Assembly: GCA_016716125.1 (NCBI GenBank)
Contig: JADJWZ010000011.1
Location: 1 to 64,000 of the forward strand
Source: Ignavibacteria bacterium
GTDB lineage: Bacteria; Bacteroidota; Ignavibacteria; Tepidaquicellales; Tepidaquicellaceae
Direction of reading: 5' to 3'
DNA: 64,000 nt
Shown here: positions 46,386 through 55,435 of the stretch, piece after piece
Layout of the letters: every line of letters begins with the position of its first letter
How positions within the stretch are numbered: the stretch's first letter is position 1
The notes under the pieces: model-generated
Told to the model about the DNA's origin: nothing
The model's database searches: none
The model's input: the letters and a program-made list of their open reading frames with translations, nothing else
Program-made: the position numbers and the translations under genes

Positions 46386-48224
46386 ATGTGTGGAATTGTC
46401 GGATATATTGGAAACAGAAATTGTCTTGGACTTATAATTGACGGTTTAAAAAGATTAGAATACCGCGGTTATGATTCAGCCGGTGTAGCAATTTTAGATA
46501 AGAATAATGATATAAATATTTATAAGAAAAAAGGGAAAGTAAAAGAGCTCGAGTCTGAATTTAATATTGAAGATCTGAGCGGACATACTGGCATCGGTCA
46601 TACAAGATGGGCTACTCACGGAGAGCCGAATGACATTAACGCTCACCCTCAGACTGATATGTCAGGAAATATAGCAGTCGTGCATAACGGTATAATAGAG
46701 AATTTCAAAACACTGAAGAAAAAGCTCGAAAAGGAAAATTATAAATTTGTTTCCGATACTGACACTGAAGTACTTGCTAATCTTATACAGTATCATTTCA
46801 AACAGAATAATAATTTTGAAACTGCTGTGCGTTACGCTCTGTCCGAAGTGGAAGGCGCTTATGGAATTGCTGTATTAAACAGATCCGTACCCGATAAAAT
46901 TATCATAGCAAGAAACGGAAGTCCGCTCATGTTCGGTCTCGGCAAAGATGAAATTATAGTTTCTTCTGATGCAGCGGCAATAATAAACGTAACTAAGAAT
47001 GTGATATATCTGGAAGACGGTGAGATCGCTGTATTAAAGTATGACAGTTTTCAGATCAAGACGATCACTGACGAGGACATTTTCAGGGAAGTGCAGAGAA
47101 TTGACTATGATATAGAAGAGATTGAAAAAGGCGGATTTGAACATTTTATGCTTAAAGAAATCTGTGAACAGCCTGATGCAATTCAGAATACTTACAGAGG
47201 AAGAATAAATTTTCAAACTGGAGATGTAAAGCTCGGAGGACTTGAGACTGTTAAGGACAAACTTTTTAATGCTAAAAGAATAATTATTACCGCCTGCGGT
47301 ACGGCATGGCATGCAGCACTGGTTGGGGAGTATATGTTTGAAGAATACTGCCGCATTCCTACCGAAGTCGAATATGCTTCCGAATTCAGATACAAAAATC
47401 CGATAATTAATAAAGACGACGTTATAATTTTCATAAGTCAGAGCGGGGAGACAGCTGATACAATGGCTGCCCTGAAAGAAGCAAAACGTCTTGGCGCTAC
47501 AACTATAGGAATTGTCAATGCTGTAGGCAGTTCCATTGCAAGAGCAGTCGATGCGGGAACGTATATTCACGCAGGACCGGAGATCGGCGTTGCGTCCACA
47601 AAGGCTTTTACATGTCAGCTTATGTCGCTTGTACTTATTACACTCATGATCGGAAAGAATAAGGGTACGATTTCGGATGAAAATCTAATGGAGATCGCTG
47701 CGGAGCTGAAACTCATTCCGGAAAAGATCAGAGAGATAATAGAGAGAAAAAATGATTTTAAATTTATTGCTGAAGAATTTAAGGATTCAAGGAATTTTCT
47801 ATATCTCGGAAGGGGGCTGAATTTTCCTGTAGCGCTTGAGGGAGCATTGAAGCTTAAGGAAATTTCTTATATTCACGCAGAAGGTTATCCTGCTGCGGAA
47901 ATGAAACACGGTCCGATCGCGCTTATAGACGAGAATATGCCTGTTGTCTTCATCGCTCCAAAAGACAGCACTTATGACAAAATAATTTCAAACATAGAAG
48001 AAATAAAAGCGAGAAAAGGAAAGATAATTACAGTTGCCACGCAGGATGACAATGAAATAAATAATTATTCAGATTATATAATGAGGGTTCCGAAAACCCT
48101 GCCGATATTTTCACCGATATTAAACAGCATACCGCTGCAGTTCCTCTCCTATTATATAGCTACTGCGAGAGGATGCAATGTAGATCAGCCGAGAAATCTG
48201 GCAAAAAGCGTAACTGTAGAATAA
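46386..48224 (+). CDS. glmS: Glutamine-fructose-6-phosphate aminotransferase (isomerizing)
   Basis: 612 residues. The N-terminal nucleophile Cys2 is in 'MCGIVGYIG', with 'GHTRWATHGEPNDINAHPQTD' and 'VHNGIIENF'. Two SIS domains follow ('ISQSGETADTMAALKEAKRLGATTIGIVNAVGSSIAR', 'ALKLKEISYIHAEGYPAAEMKHGPIALI'), ending with 'DQPRNLAKSVTVE'. It makes glucosamine-6-phosphate for cell wall and lipid A. A bacterial gram-positive-type glmS ribozyme is not expected, and none was seen. Confidence 0.97.
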   Translation: MCGIVGYIGNRNCLGLIIDGLKRLEYRGYDSAGVAILDKNNDINIYKKKGKVKELESEFNIEDLSGHTGIGHTRWATHGEPNDINAHPQTDMSGNIAVVHNGIIENFKTLKKKLEKENYKFVSDTDTEVLANLIQYHFKQNNNFETAVRYALSEVEGAYGIAVLNRSVPDKIIIARNGSPLMFGLGKDEIIVSSDAAAIINVTKNVIYLEDGEIAVLKYDSFQIKTITDEDIFREVQRIDYDIEEIEKGGFEHFMLKEICEQPDAIQNTYRGRINFQTGDVKLGGLETVKDKLFNAKRIIITACGTAWHAALVGEYMFEEYCRIPTEVEYASEFRYKNPIINKDDVIIFISQSGETADTMAALKEAKRLGATTIGIVNAVGSSIARAVDAGTYIHAGPEIGVASTKAFTCQLMSLVLITLMIGKNKGTISDENLMEIAAELKLIPEKIREIIERKNDFKFIAEEFKDSRNFLYLGRGLNFPVALEGALKLKEISYIHAEGYPAAEMKHGPIALIDENMPVVFIAPKDSTYDKIISNIEEIKARKGKIITVATQDDNEINNYSDYIMRVPKTLPIFSPILNSIPLQFLSYYIATARGCNVDQPRNLAKSVTVE

Positions 48225-48225
48225 T

Positions 48226-48256
48226 AGTTAATAGTTAATAGTTAGTAGTTAGTAGT
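48226..48256. repeat. Heptamer repeat AGTTAAT / AGTTAGT after glmS
   Basis: About four 7-base units directly follow the glmS stop codon. Confidence 0.65.
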
Positions 48257-48371
48257 GTCTTGTTCTGAAATAGGTTTATATAAAATAATCAAATATTTTG
48301 TAAAACTTATTCCGTTGAAAAATCTAAAAGTAAAAATTTGAATTGACTAAAAGTGTTAAAAATCCAAAAAA

Positions 48372-48412
48372 AGGTTCTTTGAAATTGATTCAAAGAACCT
48401 GATTTTTTTTCA
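48372..48412 (+). terminator. Terminator after glmS
   Basis: Perfect 12-bp stem AGGTTCTTTGAA (48372-48383) with complement (48389-48400), then GATTTTTTTT. Confidence 0.85.
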
Positions 48413-48535
48413 TTGTATACATTTTTTTAAAAAAGTTCCTGAAAATGAAAAATAAATTTGAATCTTAAAATCAAAACACTTATTTTTACCTATCTAAAAA
48501 AAAATTCACAAACTAAAACCAAGAAAGGAAATGGA

Positions 48536-50940
48536 ATGAAAAAAAACTTTTCATTTTTGGTTGTTTTTGCTTTTTTAGTAACTTCTTTAATTCTCGGATT
48601 CACACTGAGCAACATCAGTGATGAAAAGCCGAGCCAAAGAGTATTAAATTACAAAACAGCTGATCAGAACGACGGTGCACCCGTTACCAAAGATACAGAT
48701 TACAGAAAAAGAAATCCATTTGTAGAGACGCCCCAATATCAGCCTGCAGACGGAAATCCAAACAACACACAAAGCGCATTATTTGAGTCTTTTGAAGGCG
48801 TTACGTTTCCGCCAACCGGTTGGTCAAAATTAAATCCCGACGGCGGAACAGGCTGGAACAGACAAAAAGCAGGCACTACACCTATTCCGGTTGGAACGGC
48901 GGGATAATAACCTCACCACCCGGCGGCGGAATCGGTGTTGCTTTATACCTGGACAACCGGCGGCGCTGTAGGAAATGATCAATGGCTTATTACACCGCAG
49001 CTTACAAACATGCAGTCAAATGAAGTTTTAAATTTCTCATTAAGATACTGGCCTCCGGGTACTTACAGAGACAGTATTGAAGTATTGATCTCAACTAATA
49101 CACCAACTATTCCTGATTTCACTACATTGGTGTTCAGAAAAAACTTTTTACCAGCATCACTGATTCAGGTTGGGTTTCTTATTCATTCCCAATAGGAACT
49201 ATGGTTCCAAACGGATCAAATATTTATGTTGCATTCAGAGAATTTGTTGCTGATAATTTAAATGACGGGGCTTCATTCTCACTTGATCTTGTTGAAGTTA
49301 CAACCGGAAGTCCAAATGACATAGCGACAATTTCAGTGGATAAACCTTCAGGAAGTGTTGTATTACCAACCCCGCTTATTGCTCCGAAAGCAAGTTTCAG
49401 AAATGTAGGTACTGCAGCACAAACAAATGTGCCGGTAACATATAATATTTCAGGACCTGTAAATTATTCAAACAATAAAACTATTGCAAGCATAGCTCCG
49501 GGAGCTACAGTTCAGGTAACGTTTGACAGTACTTTCAATCCTACAGTCGGAACTTACAACACAACTGTATATTGCAGCTTAGGATCAGATGTTGACAGAT
49601 CTAATGACACTTTAAGAACGACATTCAATGCAGTAGATCCTTCATACGGTACACAAAACGGAATTTCATTTGCTAACAATTTTGCAGATAACGCTCCGTC
49701 AAAACCTGCTTTTTGCTGGAAAGATACAACAGGCAGCACTAGTCTCGTGGTTAACAATATCAATGTCAGTTCAGCTCCTTTAACAGGGACACTTGATGAC
49801 GGATACTGGAGAGTTGGTAACGCGCTTAACGGAAAGAAAATAAAAATGGGCGGAGTCTCATATGATTCATTCTTCGTAGCGACAAACGGAATGATCGGAT
49901 TTGCAAATAATACCGGTCTTACTTCATTTTCACCTTCATTAGTCTCAACTATAAGACCTGCAATTTATCCATTATGGCAGGATTTTGATTTCAGACCTCC
50001 TACGACAGGCGGAGTGGGATCAAGCAGAATCAGTTATAAAGTGATCAGCGACTTCCAGCTTGTTGTAACTTATGACAGAGCGCAGGAATGGAATAACGCT
50101 GTTGTAGACACAAATGATCACGTTAGCTTCCAGGTTGTTATCGAACTTCTTCAGGCTACGGATCCTTCTAATTCAAGAATGCTCGTACAGATAGCTGACG
50201 GTACAAACGGAAATACAGGAAGTAAATATTTACAATATTACAACACTGATTTTCTGGGCGCTCACGTAATGGGAATGCAGACAGCGGCAGGTGATGCAGC
50301 TTATTACAGAGCGGCTTATCCTTTATCAACATATCCGGGACCATTATTCGGACCGGGTAATACAAATCTTGCTGTTCAATACGGAAACAATGCAAACATA
50401 CTTAATCATGCCTGCGGCGGAATGCAAATGAATCTTACAGCTTCCATCGAAGCAATGACGCCTTTCGGAGTCGGTGATACTGTAACTGTATTATTAAGAA
50501 GCACCAGTTCACCTTATGAGATCAGAGACGGCGCTAAAGGATACATGAATGGTTCAGGTTCGGCAACATTAAATTTCTTTAAGACTGTAACAGGTTCATA
50601 CTTTGTTTCGGTTTATCACAGAAACGCTCTGGAAACATGGAGCGCAGGAGGTGTTGCATCCTCAGGCTTAACTTCATCTTATGACTTTACAACCAGTGTC
50701 GGGCAAGCTTTCGGCAGCAATATGGTTGTAGTATCAGGCGAAGCGAGTTTCTATTCAGGCGACGTAAATCAGGACGGAGTTATAGATCTTTCTGACGGAA
50801 GTGATGTAGACAACGATGCGTTTAATTTTGTTTCCGGTTATGTAAATACAGACGTAAACGGTGACGGCGTAGTTGACTTAACTGATGCAGCTTATGTTGA
50901 CAATAATGCTTTAAATTTTGTCGGCGTAGTAAAACCATAA
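48536..50940 (+). pseudogene. Secreted choice-of-anchor-J protein with dockerin-like C-terminus, three frameshifts
   Basis: ATG 48536 has an AAGGAAATGG leader and a signal peptide. The protein is spread over frames 48536-48907, an unlisted -1 piece to about 48945, 48935-49195 and 49201-50940. Joined, it shows a MAM/choice-of-anchor-J lectin-like domain ('SFEGVTFPPTGWSKLN', 'GWNGGIITSPPGGGIGVALYTWTTGGAVGNDQWLITPQL', 'SGWVSYSFPIG'), a CARDB-like part, a further beta domain, and a C-terminal module ending in two calcium loops (DVNQDGVIDLSD, DVNGDGVVDLTD). There is no T9SS tail. The shifts are near 48893 (-1), 48945 (+1) and 49136 (-1, at A AAA AAC). A real broken gene and sequence error are both possible. 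Confidence 0.78.
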
Positions 50941-50943
50941 AAT

Positions 50944-50984
50944 ATACAATTAAGAATTAGGAATTAAGAATTAGGAATTAATAA
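50944..50984. repeat. Heptamer repeat AATTAGG / AATTAAG
   Basis: Five imperfect 7-base units start four bases after the preceding stop codon. The remaining gap to 51222 has a terminator and no gene. Confidence 0.65.
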
Positions 50985-51008
50985 TTTCTGATTCAAAGAT
51001 TTAAAAAG

Positions 51009-51041
51009 AAAGCCGCGGGATGAAGAATCCTGCGGCTTTTC
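51009..51041 (+). terminator. Terminator after the dockerin-like gene
   Basis: A 13-bp stem with one mismatch (AAAGCCGCGGGAT, 51009-51021, with ATCCTGCGGCTTT, 51027-51039) runs into T residues. Confidence 0.8.
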
Positions 51042-51221
51042 TAATTTAAAATTTAGAATTTTCAATACTTATTGCGTAATTAAAAATTGATGATTGATGA
51101 CCGGATCCCGGTCTTTTTTTTTTAACATTTTCATAATATTCTTTAATTGATTAAATCATATGATTTAAGTAAGTTTATAGTAAATTTTAACTAATCTCTT
51201 ACTAATTAAACCCAACTAAAC

Positions 51222-52514
51222 ATGCAAAAAATCACTTTATTAATTTGTTTTATCTTAATATCATCGGTTTCATATTCGCAACTAAGACTCGATGAAAACT
51301 TTGACTATCCGGCCGGTGATTCAATCGGCGCGCATGGATGGACGTATTTCAGCGGTGTAACCAATACAATGTTTGTTACTTCTCCGGGATTATCATATGC
51401 CGGTTATCCGTTATCCGGAATTGGAAATGCTGCAACAGTAAACACTACAGGTAATGACTACTACAAAAATTTTACCTCCTCTGCTGATTCTACTAATACA
51501 TCTGCAATTTACGCTTTCTTTATGGTAAATGTACAAAGTGCGCAAAGACCCGGAGATTATTTCCTCGGACTGCTACCGGATAACTCTACTACATTTTACT
51601 CTGGAAGATTGTTTGCAAGGGATATGGGAGGTGTTCTTGAATTCGGAGTTACTAAAGCCAGTACAAGTGATACGAATTCCATGGTCTGGTCTTCAGGTTA
51701 TTCGTATAATACTACATATTTAATGGTGTTGAAATATGAGTTCGTACCGGGATCTAATAATAACTTAGTAAGTTTGTTCATTTTTAATTCAGGTGTACCT
51801 GCAACAGAGCCGGCAGTTCCTACTATTGGACCGGCATTATATACTTCCGGTGACGCTTTTAATATCGGCAGAGTTGCATTGAGACAAGGTGTAGCAAGCA
51901 GAATGCCAACCGTAATTGTTGACGGTATCAGAGCAACAACTGCATGGCTGACAACTGTAGTTAATATTAAGGTAGCGATAGAAGGAATACTCGATCCGAA
52001 CACATCAACGCATGTAACAGATGACACAGTCACAGTATATCTTAGAAATAACTTTGCTCCGTACACGATTGTTGATTCTGCAAAATCCGTAATTAACAGT
52101 CAGACTCTTACCGGATTTTTTAATTTCAGAAATGCAGCAACAGGCACATATTATTTTGATGTAAGATTCAGAGGACAACCGGTTTATAGGAATGCAATTC
52201 AGACTTGGAGCAAAGCCGGAGGAGAACTTGTTACGAACAACGACGGAGGATCATATGACTTTACAACATCCGATACTCAGGCATTCGGAAACAATACTCT
52301 TCTTAAAGGAACTGTTTACAGCATTTACAGCGGTGATGTTTCTCAGGACAATGTAATTGACATATCTGACGGATCTTTGATTGACAATGACGCTTTTAAC
52401 TTTGCAAGCGGATATCTCAATACCGATCTTACAGGCGATAATGTAGTTGATCTTTCAGATGCATCAATTGCGGATAATAATGCATTCAATTTTGTCGGTG
52501 CAGTAATTCCATAA
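51222..52514 (+). CDS. Secreted beta-sandwich protein with dockerin-like C-terminal module
   Basis: 430 residues. The signal peptide ends near 'SSVSYSQ'. Residues of about 22-245 form a LamG-like domain ('LDENFDYPAGDSIGAHGWTYFSG', 'IGRVALRQG'). From about 248 there is the module shared with the 48536 gene ('DDTVTVYLRNNFAPYTIVDSAKS', 'QTWSKAGG', 'SYDFTTSDTQAFGNN'). The end has two calcium loops (DVSQDNVIDISD, DLTGDNVVDLSD) at about 370-425. No T9SS sorting tail is present. A homologous LamG-like domain occurs in the 54043 product with a T9SS tail instead. Function unknown; probably surface-associated. Confidence 0.82.
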   Translation: MQKITLLICFILISSVSYSQLRLDENFDYPAGDSIGAHGWTYFSGVTNTMFVTSPGLSYAGYPLSGIGNAATVNTTGNDYYKNFTSSADSTNTSAIYAFFMVNVQSAQRPGDYFLGLLPDNSTTFYSGRLFARDMGGVLEFGVTKASTSDTNSMVWSSGYSYNTTYLMVLKYEFVPGSNNNLVSLFIFNSGVPATEPAVPTIGPALYTSGDAFNIGRVALRQGVASRMPTVIVDGIRATTAWLTTVVNIKVAIEGILDPNTSTHVTDDTVTVYLRNNFAPYTIVDSAKSVINSQTLTGFFNFRNAATGTYYFDVRFRGQPVYRNAIQTWSKAGGELVTNNDGGSYDFTTSDTQAFGNNTLLKGTVYSIYSGDVSQDNVIDISDGSLIDNDAFNFASGYLNTDLTGDNVVDLSDASIADNNAFNFVGAVIP

Positions 52515-52538
52515 TTTTATTATATGAGTTAATAATTT

Positions 52539-52573
52539 AAAGAGTGAGAATATTTTATTCTCACTCTTTTTTA
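52539..52573 (+). terminator. Terminator after 51222-52514
   Basis: Perfect stem AAAGAGTGAGAAT (52539-52551) with its complement (52557-52569), then T residues. Confidence 0.85.
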
Positions 52574-52635
52574 ATTTTAATTGCATAAATTTGTAGAGAT
52601 TTTTCGAAGGAAAATTGTTTTATAAAATTAGTTTT

Positions 52636-53778
52636 ATGAAGATTAAAAATTGCAAGAAAATATTACTTTCTATAATTTTTATTTTCACGGCAGGATTAAG
52701 TTATGGAGTCAACCCGGAATATATACTAACTGCAGGAAATGCCGTTCAGACTGGAAGCAACTCTCTCGAATTTGATATCAGGATGATTCATACTAACAGT
52801 GCGATATCTGATTTTGAATATGCCGGCGGTCAGTATTTTTTTGATTTTAATTTAAATATAAGTAACGGCGGCGCGCTTAATTATTCAGTTATAGAATCTG
52901 ATCTTCCTGAATTACTTCAGCCAAGAAATCCTGTAGTATTTGTAACAGGCGGTGAAATGCAGCTGAGACTTTCGCTTAATATTTTCCCTTCGCCCGGACA
53001 GGGCTACATCATCAGCGACCAGCTTCCAGGTACACGAATCGCTAGAATGAAACTTATGACTAATTCCGAATCCTTTGATGTTCAGTATTTTTCCTTAAGA
53101 TGGAGAAACGGTCCTGTAAATCCGTTTACAAAAATTTATTCATTTGAAAATTCACAGATCACGGAAGTAACAAATTCGGGTTCTCATTACATTGATTCTC
53201 TGACAAATCCGTTGCCAGTAGAACTTGCTTCTTTCAGTTCAGCAGTTTCAGGAAATAAAGTAACGCTTAACTGGGCAACCGTAAACGAGATGAACAATGC
53301 CGGATTTGAAATTCAAAGAAAAGTAAATTCTTATGACACATTTAGGAAAATTGGCTTTGTAAACGGTGCTGGTAATTCAAGTGAAATTCAAAATTATTTA
53401 TATTCCGATTTAAAACTTCAGCCGGGGAATTATTTTTACAGACTGAAACAGACGGACTATAACGGAAATTTTGTATATTACGATCTGGAAAATAAAGCAG
53501 AAGTATTAAGTCCTTTGTTTAATGAATTAAAGCAGAATTATCCGAATCCATTTAACCCTCAGACTAAAATTGATTATCAATTGTCATCAGAGTCGGTCGT
53601 ATTTATAAAAATATTTGATATATTGGGTAAAGAAATTTCAGTAATTGTGAATGAGTATAAATCTCCGGGATATTATACTGTTTTTTTTGACGGCAGTAAT
53701 TTACCGGGTGGAGTATACTATTATTTGATCAGAGCCGGCGGTTTTATTGATTCAAAAAGAATGATAATTCTTAAATAA
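52636..53778 (+). CDS. T9SS-sorted protein with N-terminal beta-sandwich and PLPVEL module
   Basis: 380 residues from ATG 52636; an in-frame TTG at 52615 is less likely, since the signal peptide MKIKNCKKILLSIIFIF begins here. Residues of about 25-190 form a beta-sandwich-like domain ('YILTAGNAVQTGSNSLEFDIRMI', 'EYAGGQYFFDFNLNI', 'RIARMKLMT'). The Ig-like 'PLPVELASFSSAVSGNKVTLNWATVNEMNNAGFEIQRK' is next, and the end is a T9SS type A tail ('NYPNPFNPQTKIDY', 'GKEISVIVNE', 'GGVYYYLI'). The N-terminal domain resembles the cohesin/CBM class of fold by pattern only. Confidence 0.82.
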   Translation: MKIKNCKKILLSIIFIFTAGLSYGVNPEYILTAGNAVQTGSNSLEFDIRMIHTNSAISDFEYAGGQYFFDFNLNISNGGALNYSVIESDLPELLQPRNPVVFVTGGEMQLRLSLNIFPSPGQGYIISDQLPGTRIARMKLMTNSESFDVQYFSLRWRNGPVNPFTKIYSFENSQITEVTNSGSHYIDSLTNPLPVELASFSSAVSGNKVTLNWATVNEMNNAGFEIQRKVNSYDTFRKIGFVNGAGNSSEIQNYLYSDLKLQPGNYFYRLKQTDYNGNFVYYDLENKAEVLSPLFNELKQNYPNPFNPQTKIDYQLSSESVVFIKIFDILGKEISVIVNEYKSPGYYTVFFDGSNLPGGVYYYLIRAGGFIDSKRMIILK

Positions 53779-54042
53779 CTCAATAGTGTGTTAACAAAAT
53801 ATATTATCAACTATTAAAAATTGAATTGGTAATTTATTTTATTTTCCTTAATATAACTCTATCTCTAAATATGAAGTCAATACAAGTTTAAAGGAAAAAA
53901 TTACTAGATTGAAGTTTCATTGTTCTTATATAAACAGCACATCACCCAATGTCCGGATTTAAGTTAATTATAATATCTGATTAACATTAAATTAAAATTA
54001 TTTAAATAATTTAATTATTAAATTAAAACTAACTTATACAAA

Positions 54043-55401
54043 ATGAAAATTAATTACTTTAGAAATGGATTTTCAAAAATTGCGTTTCTTATACTTGCTT
54101 TAATTCTTTTCACAGCCGGAAGTAATATACACGGCACAACACATACAGTATTAGTTCAGGATTTTTCTTTTACACCTGCAAATATTAATGTCAGCGTCGG
54201 AGATACCGTAAGATGGCAGTGGGTTAACGGAATTCATACTACCACATGCAACGGCACTTTCCCCGGTACATCCCTTCCAAACGGTGCAGCTCCATGGGAT
54301 TCTGAGATAAGCAGCAGTACGCCTGTCTTTTCATATGTTGTTACTGTTGCAGGTTCTTATAACTATGTTTGTCAGCCGCATGCACCTGATATGAGCGGAA
54401 CTATCACAGCCGGCGGCGGAAGTGTTTTACTTACGGAAAATTTTTCATATCCTGTAGGGGATTCACTCGGCGCTCACGGATGGGTTTCATTCAGCGGCGG
54501 CGCTACAAATTATCTTGCTGTAACTTCACCCGGTCTTGTCTATTCAGGATATCCTCTGTCAAATATCGGCAACGCTACTACAGTTTTAGCAAATGGTCAG
54601 GATGCATATAAGGATTTCAGTTCAGCTGACTCAACCGGTGAACTGTATGTTTCATTTATGGTGAATGTTTCTTCTATTCAATCGGCAGGTGATTACTTTA
54701 CGGCATTATTACCGCCGACAAGCACTACACTTTATACTGCAAGATTTTATGTAAGAGATTCCGCCGGTTTCAGATTCGGATTAAGTAAATCTACGGCAAC
54801 TCAGGGCGGTATATTTTATACGCAGGATACTTATTCGCTGAATACAACTTATTTGGTTGTGTTAAAAGTAAAAAGAAATCCGGGAACAACGGATGATGAA
54901 TACAGCGCGTTTATTTTCTCAAGCGGAATTCCTTCTACAGAGCCTAGTACACCGAGTATTGGTCCTGTTACCGGATTAACAAATGATAATATTATCGGCA
55001 GAGTCGCATTGAGACAAGGAAGTTCTTCAAATGCCGGTGTGGAAATTGTAGATGGTATACAGGTTTCCAAAAACTGGAGTGACTTTGCAACATCAATTAC
55101 AAATTATGAGAATATCGTTTCTGACAGTTATGAATTATATCAGAACTATCCTAACCCTTTTAATCCGGCTACATCAATAAAATTTAACATTGCCGAAAAA
55201 GGATTTATAAATCTAACAGTCTTTGATGCGCTTGGTAAAGAAGTTCAGACACTCGTAAATGATTCAAAAGAATCCGGACTTTATACGGTTAGATTTAACG
55301 GAGGCAATTTGAATTCAGGTATTTATTTTTACAGACTTACATATTCAGGAAATAACGGAAAGACGTTTACAGAGACAAAAAAATTATTACTTATAAAATA
55401 G
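54043..55401 (+). CDS. Secreted cupredoxin and LamG-like protein with T9SS sorting domain
   Basis: 452 residues. A signal peptide is followed by a plastocyanin-like domain at about 35-125 with intact type 1 copper ligands: His in 'NGIHTTTC', then Cys, His and Met in 'YNYVCQPHAPDMSGTI'. The LamG-like domain ('LTENFSYPVGDSLGAHGWVSFSG' to 'VALRQGSSSN') covers about 129-345, homologous to that in 51222-52514. A T9SS type A tail closes the protein ('NYPNPFNPATSIKFN', 'GKEVQTLVND', 'SGIYFYRL'). Probably an exported blue-copper electron or copper carrier on the cell surface. Confidence 0.85.
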   Translation: MKINYFRNGFSKIAFLILALILFTAGSNIHGTTHTVLVQDFSFTPANINVSVGDTVRWQWVNGIHTTTCNGTFPGTSLPNGAAPWDSEISSSTPVFSYVVTVAGSYNYVCQPHAPDMSGTITAGGGSVLLTENFSYPVGDSLGAHGWVSFSGGATNYLAVTSPGLVYSGYPLSNIGNATTVLANGQDAYKDFSSADSTGELYVSFMVNVSSIQSAGDYFTALLPPTSTTLYTARFYVRDSAGFRFGLSKSTATQGGIFYTQDTYSLNTTYLVVLKVKRNPGTTDDEYSAFIFSSGIPSTEPSTPSIGPVTGLTNDNIIGRVALRQGSSSNAGVEIVDGIQVSKNWSDFATSITNYENIVSDSYELYQNYPNPFNPATSIKFNIAEKGFINLTVFDALGKEVQTLVNDSKESGLYTVRFNGGNLNSGIYFYRLTYSGNNGKTFTETKKLLLIK

Positions 55402-55435
55402 TATATCTAAAATTCTGAAAATCAGATTTAAAATA

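Noticed and set aside
48722..48734. A further REP copy (GTAGAGACGCCCC)
   Set aside because: Only one arm is present and it codes for part of a secreted protein; no palindrome follows.
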